Made by a program: the position numbers and the translations under genes. 21,921 nucleotides of DNA from Collodictyon triciliatum (taxonomy: Eukaryota; CRuMs), in the NCBI GenBank assembly GCA_043381765.1, contig JBHJMP010001161.1, positions 1 to 21,921 on the forward strand. Direction: 5' to 3'. This document shows, piece by piece, positions 1 to 7,905 of the stretch (positions within the stretch are counted from its first letter, which is position 1; each line of letters opens with the position of its first letter). The notes below the pieces were generated by a model that saw only the letters and a list, made by a program, of their open reading frames with translations, was not told where the DNA came from and searched no databases.

Positions 1-34
1 TAACGCATAAAATCCAATCAGAAGAGAGAGATAA

Positions 35-35
<1 letters not shown>

Positions 36-76
<41 letters not shown>

Positions 77-82
77 AAAATA

Positions 83-114
<32 letters not shown>
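36..114. repeat. A-rich homopolymer tract
   Basis: Nearly pure A over about 79 bp, interrupted by two T and one C near 75-83. This is a slippage-prone low-complexity tract with no coding content. Its exact length in the assembly may be unreliable. Confidence 0.9.
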
Positions 115-116
<2 letters not shown>

Positions 117-265
117 TAAACTTTTTGCAAAGAAAAGTAGAGTTTACATTCTATTCATCGCCTTTAATCTCGAAGCCTATCGCCTGAGCATAGAAGTGTC
201 GTAAAGAAAAAGAGAAAGTATCAGCATAATTTTTCGCCTCATCGCTTGAGCACTAGGCTTTATCA

Positions 266-928
266 TCAAGCAAGAATTACATGATATAGTTTTCTTTTCT
301 TCCGAATTCCGCCCACTCTAATACCCTGATTTTGCCCATAAGAAGAATAAAATGCGAAATCGTTCGTCACTGTGCGCTGTGAATCATCTCGCGATATGTG
401 GAATTGCGTCACGATAATGCAACCATGCTCGTAACTTGCTCACTCATTCAAAGCTGGTGCAAATGCTTTCTCGTATAATCTAAAAAAAAAAAGAGGAACA
501 AATAAAAATAAAACAGAAAACAATGGGAGAAAACCAAATCAAAACATGTATACTCCCATCTCGTTCCAAGGCACTGACTCACCCTGGCGTGGGCTGTCGT
601 TTGGGAGAGGTCATGCGTCGCTGCTGCTCATCTGCCTCTGTTTCTGGAATTGCTTTTTTAGAAATAGATGCAACTGCGATGGTTCTTTTTATGGTATGCA
701 TGAATTGCCAGGCCTTCTCTGTGCTCTGGCCCACAGCGAACCTAGCGAGATTCACGCGGCATTCATGTTTGGGGTGCGTTTCAGATTTCGTTTTATTTAG
801 GGGTTAATAAAGGGAGAATTCCATTGAAATAGATTTATAGAGGGCCAGAGGAAAACAACTCGGGGACTACCAAGTGACCGAAACAAAGCTTTGGCTATTT
901 TTCGCCCTCGCTTTTAAGGGTTCGATAT
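266..928 (-). other. possible exons of an unrecognised minus-strand gene
   Basis: No plus-strand frame here looks convincing. On the minus strand three open segments can be joined in phase: 928-871 (acceptor ending ACAG, donor GTAGTC), 741-583 (acceptor CTAG, donor GTGAGT) and 434-266 (acceptor CAAG, stop TGA at 266-268). The joined frame gives about 126 residues with a normal charged composition (for example EKAWQFMHTIKRT, then IRKKRKLYHVILA at the end). I recognise no family and found no start codon. The first exon would lie almost against the Rab24 stop at 1015, leaving little room for a promoter. A minus-strand AATAAA at 792-797, inside the proposed first intron, could be the Rab24 polyadenylation signal. 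The stretch may simply be GC-rich intergenic DNA that happens to lack stops. Confidence 0.25.
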
Positions 929-1014
929 CTGTTCCGGTTGTGTAACAAAGGCTGAATCTTTTCCATCATCGAAACAATAGTGCATGAGCTGATAACTTGG
1001 GTACATAAGAAAGA

Positions 1015-2368
1015 CTAGCAACAAGAGCTTGAACTTTCAGTGTTACGCTGAATGTTGACCAAATCTCTATTTTGCTCCAGTTCCCTCTTTTTGGATATGT
1101 GCTTCCGGGCAACCTCGTTGAATATGTCCTCCACACCAGCCCCAGTCTTTGATGAGCACTCGAATCTGTCTACAATTTTTGCATTTTTGACAAGTGCACT
1201 GATCTCTTCTTCTGGGACAGCTCGGTCTGTTGATTTCTCAATCAAATCGACTTTATATACATATATAGAGTAGGACACATATTTAGTAAAGTAATTACAA
1301 TTACGTAAGGAGAGTAAGACAATCATAATGCTTGAATTAAAAATAGTATAATTAAGCATGAATTTAAGAATAATCATATCTAAACTCTTTTATTTTTAAT
1401 CATTATACTAATCATTTCATTATGGGAATGCGATGCTAGGATAAAATAGCAATATTTTTGTGCGCCTCAAGGTGGAAGCAGTCTATTACGTTTCAATCCG
1501 ACTATGTAAATTTGACATTCTGGTTCATTCTCAGTCAGCTGAGTAATCCAAAATCGTAGCTTTGCATAGCTCAGCCCATTTCTCAGATCTGATAAATAAA
1601 TGATTTAATTAATGGATAAACACTTTCCAATAATGCATGAAATATATAGTATTTTTATAATGAATCAGCACACCATAACAGACGATTGCTGCGCCAGCCC
1701 CACGATAATATGACTTGGTCATGCTTTCATATCTCTCTACAGACGGTATTTCTTTAATTTTTTTTTGTTGTAGGTAGTACTGTATATACGAACGAAATAA
1801 ATTATATATGACACAATTGGTTGACAAATGAAAAAAATGACGAATGGTGAAGCACCCGATCCAGCAGTATCCTATAAAAATCATGGGGAGAATCGTGAGT
1901 TTCTTTTGTCATGTTATGCCGAACTTAGAAATCGTACAGCACAACAAAACGAATCATATACCCATAGTCCCATAAGAACAGATTGGTTGCCGACCACGAC
2001 CCTTTTTGCTCCAAACCCTGCCCCAACCGTCTAGTAAGGAATAAAAAAAAATATGAATTGGCCAGCTATACAAAGAAAAGTGAACAAAATTTGGAAAGAA
2101 AAATATACAAATGCAGTCTATTATAGTGACTGTGATATATATTATGTGCATGTATGATTACAGGTGTATGGACTTCGATGAAGCGTTGGTGAAGATATCG
2201 CTCAAGCAAACATGTTTTTCCCACCCCCGACATGCCTTTCATATGAATGAATTGTTTCAATATCCAGCGTGATTGTAAGTAAATGATGGACAGACTAAGG
2301 AATGTATCTAAACAGCCTAATTTTGTCTTTTCCTTTCTTTTTTTTCTTTTTTTCTTTTTTTCTTTTTT

Positions 2369-2439
<71 letters not shown>

Positions 2440-2527
2440 ATGTCATCTTTTCTTTTTTTTTTATTTCCTTGCATAAAAAATTATCCAAACCAACTATGAC
2501 GACTTTCAAGTCTACTTTTGCAGACAT
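1015..2527 (-). CDS. RAB24: Rab24-type small GTPase
   Basis: Membrane-associated small GTPase; in animals Rab24 acts in autophagy and late endocytic traffic. Seven exons (2527-2491, 2235-2162, 2030-1962, 1871-1856, 1736-1674, 1588-1490, 1250-1015) join in phase to 197 aa; human Rab24 is about 203. Motifs in order: P-loop GMSGVGKT at residues 13-20; WDTAGSERYE in switch II; YYRGAGAAIVCYDL; GLKLD in the guanine-specificity position; ECSSKTG; and a terminal CC for geranylgeranylation. Assignment to Rab24 rather than another Rab rests on Ser replacing the usual catalytic Gln after DTAG, the weak NKxD motif, and the FW...CQIYIVGLK stretch, all Rab24 traits. Exon 4 is only 16 nt and encodes DTAGS plus one base. 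Intron 1 carries a 64-bp T tract (plus strand). Stop TAG at 1015-1017. Confidence 0.92.
2371..2434. repeat. T homopolymer in Rab24 intron 1
   Basis: Sixty-four consecutive T on the plus strand, with a T-rich lead-in containing scattered C from about 2327. It lies inside intron 1 of the minus-strand Rab24 gene, so the transcript carries poly-A here. Confidence 0.95.
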
Positions 2528-3692
2528 CTCTCGTCACCTTATATGTTATCTCAGGGGCGGGCTTGACTCGTATACGGAAATAAATATATTAGTGAGTTAT
2601 AAAAAAAAAATGGAAGTATCTGTCCGAAAAATATCGGAAAGATCGATCCCCTTTTGGTTTTGCTTATTTTTTGGGAGAAGGTTTTAGGGCCGGCTATCTG
2701 CACCCTGGGGCAGGCGAAGCAGCTGACCTTGGTTTATATTGAATAATAGCCGCCGCAGCATATTATATTCGTGATAAAAGCTGGGGCGAGAAGCATGCGG
2801 CTATGAGCCCGAAACACCAGCAAGTTTAACTGAGAAAGAAGAAGAAGGAAGAGAAGAAAGAAAAAAAGGTGGAGGAGGTTTTGTCTGCTGCTGAATATGA
2901 TCATGATCGGGTGCGAGAAGGACTTCCTGGTGGGGGGCAGCACAAAAGAGTTGCTGTTGATTCTACTCTCCTTGCTGTGTGATTGTTTGCCGTCTCCTTT
3001 GTTTTGTTGTGTCCAAAGACTGTCAAATGTTTGGTCGTGTGAATAGATGGGAATTTCAAATCGCGCGTATATGGATTCGAACCCACAGTTCGAAATTCGC
3101 ACCCACATGCTTTCTGCTCGGCCACTCAGGCATCCCCATATTTCTTTGTGGCTCGGGCGCAAAAGCGTGGGTGCTGGAAAACAAAAACCCCTTGGGAGAG
3201 CTCGCTGTGCGCCCTGGCCCCAGCCCTCGAATTATTTCTCCTTTCTTTTTAAATGTACACGAAGAAAATAAATGGAAGTGGACAATATCTACTCTTTATT
3301 TATTTATATATTTATTTTCAGGGGCTATTACTGGGTTGGGGGTTTCTTATAATTTCTTTATTTATTATGCAACAGCCACGGTCAATCAGAAAATATATCA
3401 AAGACATTAGGATGAGAAAGCTGATAGATAAATGAGCCCCACAGAAAAATGGACGGAATGTTGGTTCCAAATCGATTACTTTTTGTCTGCAAATAGTGGA
3501 ATCCCTTCTGTTTTCCTCTGAAATTCCTAATTACGCGGCAGGGAAAGATTTAGTATGCTGGGGCGATTGTGGTGATTCAAATGGTCACTCACGTGGCGCT
3601 CCTTTTCCTCAAGATTGACAGACGTTCTTCTGATATGATTTAAAAGAATAATTATTAAAATTATCTTACAAGCTGTTGAAAAAAATAAATGA
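2528..3692. other. intergenic region between GPCR and Rab24
   Basis: About 1.16 kb between the GPCR stop and the Rab24 start, both on the minus strand. It should hold the GPCR 3' UTR and the Rab24 promoter. Part of it (about 2690-3240) is clearly richer in G+C than the introns. Frames of 74-143 codons occur on both strands at 2734-3410, but none resembles a known protein and none is flanked by convincing splice sites. The tRNA-like element at 3062-3131 is the only structured signal seen. Confidence 0.6.
3062..3131 (-). repeat. tRNA-like element, possible SINE head or tRNA relic
   Basis: The minus strand has an A-box-like TGGCCGAGCAG (3124-3114) and, 41 nt downstream, a perfect B-box GGTTCGAATCC (3083-3073). 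This is the internal RNA polymerase III promoter layout. The flanks GTGGCCGAGC and GTGGGTTCGAATCC resemble tRNA-Leu or tRNA-Ser. The 3' half of the T stem does not pair, no anticodon arm folds, and the acceptor ends do not match. It is therefore not a functional tRNA. It may be the head of a tRNA-derived SINE or a decayed tRNA. No poly-A tail or target-site duplication was identified. Confidence 0.4.
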
Positions 3693-5255
3693 TTAAGAAT
3701 GACATAATATCAAATTGACATGAGAAAAATCGCACCCGACTACGTTACGAATTCGCTTGCTATCCCAATACACTAAACTATTCCATAGCCCCTCAAGCGG
3801 CTGGAGCAGATGATGCAACCAAAAGAACCAAAACTGAATCGTGTAATTAAAAGTTTTTTTCATCCATATTATATGCCTTTAGATTTTGAATAAAGTTGAA
3901 GGATATAGAGGACATCTTATTACTTTCAAGTTACCAAAACATTAAATAAAAATAGACAGTGTGTAATACATTATGAGAAATCTACCTTTTGGTCTGAGTC
4001 GAATAAAGCATGTGTACGATTAACGATGGGCCAAGCCCAAGAAAACAAGAAGACTAGAACAACAGACATCATGCGCCGTGAAAGATTGGCCTCAAACATC
4101 AAGTATTGTTTGTCCTTAATATTGACAACACTTGATATTTCCTATTTATTATTTGTAAGATATTGAAATCTCCTCATCTCACTTAATTTATAGTAACATA
4201 GGTACACTTGAAGTCATGGTTATGATTTTAAGGTAAAGTGTTATTGTATTATTCAGCGCTTACTTGTTTAAAAACGCGTATTTCTTTGAATATAATATAG
4301 TACATGACCAAATCATACGCCAGTGCGATGATGATGATCGGGAATAGCATAAAGAATCTTACTAGGCTACCATCTTCGAAGGGGTAGCAACTACGATACA
4401 AGCAGGCTGTTTAATTCATACAGCAAAGATGTTAAAAAAAAAAAAAGGCTTAAATTATTTCGTTTCATACAATGGATTTGTTTTTCCGATCTGGTTGGTG
4501 ACAATCATAACTACGACTAGAACAGCCGGTAACCCCCAATTGACCATATGAAAGTACTTTTCAAATCTGGCACACTTAAATGTATTTCCAGAGCCGTCAG
4601 TGATTTTAACTCCTTTTTTTTTAAACAAAAAATAAAACAAAAAAACATGATAATATATCGACAAATAACCATATTCACATATAGATGAAGGAAATAGTTG
4701 TGTGGAAGCTGAATTCATTGGCAGAATTCACCTGATGATCAAAGTGAACGATCATTCGATACATAGTGAATGCTATGGAAGTTGTCCATAGCGCAGCTGC
4801 AATATTGAAGGCATAATGACCTGTCGCTGAATACCCAGACATATTAATAGTCGTATCCATCAATCAGGTGGTATTCTTTATAATATGACATCGAAACTTA
4901 AGCCTCTCAATTCGTGCGGATTGAAAAGAATACTTATTTTAATAATTTATATACATATATAATAAGTAAATGAAGTCAAATGTAAACCCCTACCATGGAA
5001 CCAACAGGCCAAATCATCCATCTCTTCGACGTCTTCAGTTAGAGGGGGTGTAAGAAAGAACAATGGGATCAATCCAAAGGCTGCCGTAAAGAAATCGGCT
5101 ATGGAGAGGTAGAATGCAAGCCGCAAGGGAAACACAGCAGTCCGTCTGTGACACCAATACGAGCATATAACGACGAAGGAGCCAATCAAGGACAATCCAT
5201 TCGTAGAATAGTGAGTTGCTCGTACAATCCCAAGTTCCTCAGTGCTGAGGGCCAT
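3693..5255 (-). CDS. cAMP-receptor-like (class E) seven-TM GPCR
   Basis: Predicted plasma-membrane receptor of the Dictyostelium cAMP-receptor type (Dicty_CAR), signalling through heterotrimeric G proteins. The ligand cannot be told from sequence. Six exons (5255-4994, 4826-4732, 4574-4471, 4390-4264, 4114-3986, 3833-3693) join in phase to 285 aa. TM1 is around LSLIGSFVVICSYW; TM2 around FYLSIADFFTAAFGLIP; TM3 follows CWFHATGHYAF and contains AAALWTTSIA; TM4 is in YFHMVNWGLPAVLVVVMIV; TM5 around RFFMLFPIIIIALAYDLVM; TM6 contains FSWAWPIVNR; TM7 has LLQPLEGLWNSLVYW. The LWT, NWGLP, WPxVNR and PLxGLxNSLVY signatures are those of this class. The cytoplasmic tail is short (about 20 aa), unlike the long Ser-rich tails of Dictyostelium cARs, so receptor desensitisation may differ. 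The start is the first ATG, with a short extracellular N-terminus. Stop TAA at 3693-3695. Confidence 0.9.
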
Positions 5256-6068
5256 CTTCGCGGGTCCTTTTCTGCGAGTGATCAGAGGAGAGAAAGCAAA
5301 ACAAGGTAAAATCGAATAAATATAAAAAAAATAAAATAAAAGTCAGCTTTGGCAGGAAACATGAGTGTGACGCATGTTGAACAAAAGGCTGCTTTTCTTT
5401 GCTGGTTGGCCCCAGGTGGAAGGTTGTTGCGCGGGTCGCTTACTCTTGTTTGCATTATTGGTCACAATGACGCGTTTTGGTGTGAAGTCCACGAGGATGA
5501 GATCCCACAAGGAACAATGAGGAAAGGTGAGGAGCATTTTTCAAAAAAAAAAAAAAGTGAAAAAAAGGGAAAAAAAGGGAAAAACCCGTTTGTCCCATGC
5601 ATCTGTCAATGGACTTGTGGCGCATTGGCTCTCATCGGTTGATATGACAGACGTTGTGAATTGTCCTCTACTTGTGGAAAATATACCGTTCAAGAGGCTG
5701 GTTCCCCCGTATGTCATAAAGTTTACCATTCAGCCGTTAGAGAGAGAGAGAGAGAAGGACATAGACTCCGCAATCACTTGGGTGCAGGTCCGGAATATGA
5801 GAGCACATAACGAGTGAATATGTGCGGTGTGTAGCTTCTTCGCTGCTCAAATCTGTGCGGTTATTTTTTTATGGCCTCTTTGTATGCTTTGTAGGTGGGT
5901 CGGCTTCAGGCGTTAAAAGAAGGATTTAAGACGAGACAGTGCGCGTTGGGGGGAAAAAAAAAAGATGAAATGGTAAACAGCACATGGGCTCCGTTATTTG
6001 GAACGTTGACTACTCGGTAGTGCTTCTTGTGGTGGGCCGAGTGTGTTCACAAGGTGACAAATCGACTC
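5256..6068. other. intergenic region between SmG and GPCR
   Basis: About 810 bp between two minus-strand genes. It should contain the SmG 3' UTR and the GPCR promoter and 5' UTR. Frames of 60-100 codons exist on both strands (minus 5343-5537 and 5541-5729; plus 5349-5642 and 5527-5817). Some have plausible composition, but I recognise none and could not join them by good splice sites. The plus frame at 5527-5817 runs through the (AG)8 repeat at 5739-5754. Confidence 0.5.
5739..5754. repeat. (AG)8 microsatellite
   Basis: Eight uninterrupted AG dinucleotides on the plus strand, in the region between SmG and the GPCR. Confidence 0.85.
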
Positions 6069-6528
6069 CTAAAGCCGGTCGAGCGATTCCATCGTGACGA
6101 CAGAGTTACCTCGTAGGACCTGAATATGAGCAATGCATGTTTTAACACGACGAGTAGTGCATCTCATCGCTTATCACATTGGTTTTTCTGACGAATATTT
6201 TTGAAATCTCATCGTAACTGTTCTTAGTAAAGTAAAATAGAAAATAGAGCAGGGTATTACAATGAGTCCTAGGTTGTTTCTGGATGTGCTTTGTGTATCT
6301 TCAACAGCTTGATCAACCGTCAGGTTCATGAATTGGTCGAATCCGACGAGAACGCCAAGGATTTTACGGTTTCCATTGATCTGGACTATTGATTGAGATT
6401 AGGAAATAGCTTATTTGAGCGTGTCATGGGAGAAAGTAAGCAGTTGAGGGTGCTTTGGAACGCTGAGAGAGAAAGAGGAATAGGCACCGTGTTGCCGCTT
6501 TTCTTACTATTATTACTTAAAGTAGGTG

Positions 6529-6626
<98 letters not shown>

Positions 6627-6835
6627 GCATTCTGCGGTATTGTGTTCCGTTCATGTGCTAAAGACTACTTACTTGAGACTCGCTTGTCCAGAAACCTGGT
6701 TGAAAGGGAAAGTACAAGGAGAGTATGTTAGAAGTCATAGCCAGCATTGTGTCAGTCAGCAATAATAAGTTGTAATAAACCACTAGGGCTGTGGCGGAAC
6801 GCTTACTTCTTGAGATCGGGTGCGTGCTTGCTCAT
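6069..6835 (-). CDS. SNRPG: small nuclear ribonucleoprotein SmG
   Basis: Core Sm-ring subunit of U1, U2, U4 and U5 snRNPs, acting in nuclear pre-mRNA splicing. The gene is hidden from simple ORF scans because its exons are tiny: 6835-6807 (29 nt), 6695-6673 (23 nt), 6385-6261 and 6119-6069 join in phase to 75 aa; human SmG has 76. Sequence in order: MSKHAPDLKKFLDKR; Sm1 with INGNRKILGVLVGFDQFMN, giving the G-F-D-x-F-M-N core; the acidic linker; and Sm2 with NNLGLIVLRGNSVV, whose RGN is the Sm2 hallmark. The end MESLDRL parallels the family's terminal ALERV. Donors are GTAAGC, GTAAGT and GTAATA. Intron 2 carries the ATT repeat at 6531-6624. Stop TAG at 6069-6071. Confidence 0.95.
6531..6624. 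repeat. (TTA)n microsatellite in SmG intron 2
   Basis: About 31 TTA units without interruption on the plus strand, inside the intron between SmG exons 2 and 3. Frames across it read as poly-Leu or poly-Tyr and are artefacts. Confidence 0.95.
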
Positions 6836-7369
6836 GGCGGCAGGCTCTATTGGGAGTAAACAAGTGTGAGGGGAGAATACATGAAAGACAGAGCGTTCGG
6901 CCAAATATTGAGCGCCTCTTCTAGGTAGCGCCGGGCAGGTGGTTTGTCTGAGCAAGGTTTTCTTTGGGATGGCTGTGAGGCCTGACATAGTTGTGCCCAG
7001 CGTAACTGACTTTGTTGTGGCATGAGGGACTCATATTCTGTGGGTTGATCCGCAAGAGGCTCCGCGAGGTTGCGGGGATTTGTGTGCCACTGCGTAAAAT
7101 CAGGGTGTAGATCTGTGTGGTTGAAGAATCTTTTTCTTCATTTTTTGATCGTGTGGTATCGATGCCAATCCTAATATGGAATTTATGATAATTAGATGTA
7201 TTGAAGGTCATGAATACACAAATATCATAGAGAGCAGTATTTTGCACTGGTGTAATATCATTTAATCCATTTGTGTTCATTATGCAACGGTACAAAAAAT
7301 ATCAATCGATTAGTCCTCTATTAACTGTTTAATCATACTTATGGCGAAGATCAGGATAAAAAAGAATAA
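6836..7369. other. divergent intergenic region, SmG / CLASP
   Basis: Space between the SmG start (minus) and the purine array upstream of CLASP (plus). It probably carries the SmG promoter. Roughly 6780-7110 is close to half G+C (6901-6960 counts to 32 of 60), richer than the coding exons nearby. A minus-strand frame of about 124 codons at 6921-7295 has no recognisable family and is not supported by splice context. No RNA gene was seen. Confidence 0.5.
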
Positions 7370-7808
7370 AAAAGAAAAAAAGAGAGAAAAAAGAGAGAAA
7401 AAAGAGAGAAAAAAGAGAGAAAAAAGAGAGAAAAAAGAGAGAAAAAAGAGAGAAAAAAGAGAGAAAAAAGANNNNNNNNNNNNNNNNNNNNNNNNNNNNN
7501 NNNNNNNNNNNNNNNNNNNNNNNNNNNNNNNNNNNNNNNNNNNNNNNNNNNNNNNNNNNNNNNNNNNNNNNNNNNNNNNNNNNNNNNNNNNNNNNNNNNN
7601 NNNNNNNNNNNNNNNNNNNNNNNNNNAAAAAAAGAGAAAAAAAAGAGAAAAAAAAGAGAAAAAAAAGAGAAAAAAAAGAGAAAAAAAAGAGAAAAAAAAG
7701 AGAAAAAAAAGAGAAAAAAAGAGAAAAAAAAGAGAAAAAAAAGAGAAAAAAAGAGAAAAAAAAGAGAAAAAAAGAGAAAAAAAGAGAAAAAAAGAGAAAA
7801 AAGAAAAA
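7370..7808. repeat. purine-rich tandem array with an assembly gap
   Basis: Left of the gap the unit is an 11-mer of the form GAGAGAAAAAA. Right of it the unit is GAGAAAAAAAA, which later shortens to 10 nt. Positions 7472-7626 are N, so the true array length is unknown. The array ends about 100 bp before the CLASP start codon, with purines on the CLASP sense strand. The Lys/Glu/Arg and Phe/Ser/Leu frames that run through it are artefacts. Confidence 0.93.
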
Positions 7809-7905
7809 CAAAAATCCACAGACAGGAAGTTTCTAGTGTCTTTTCTCCTCATACGTATCTTACTTTGCAATAGACGGGCCATTTATCCAAGTGGGCAACT
7901 GCAAT

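Noticed and set aside
523-807. 94-aa plus-strand frame
   Set aside because: Cys-rich composition without a family match; the antisense reading is more protein-like and has better splice edges.
2066-2527. 153-aa minus-strand frame with a poly-Lys centre
   Set aside because: It reads through Rab24 intron 1 and its homopolymer; only its ends are coding.
3062-3131. Functional tRNA-Leu or tRNA-Ser gene
   Set aside because: T stem, anticodon arm and acceptor stem do not pair although both promoter boxes are present.
6393-6765. Poly-Leu and poly-Tyr proteins on the plus strand
   Set aside because: The (TTA) microsatellite lies in an SmG intron on the other strand.
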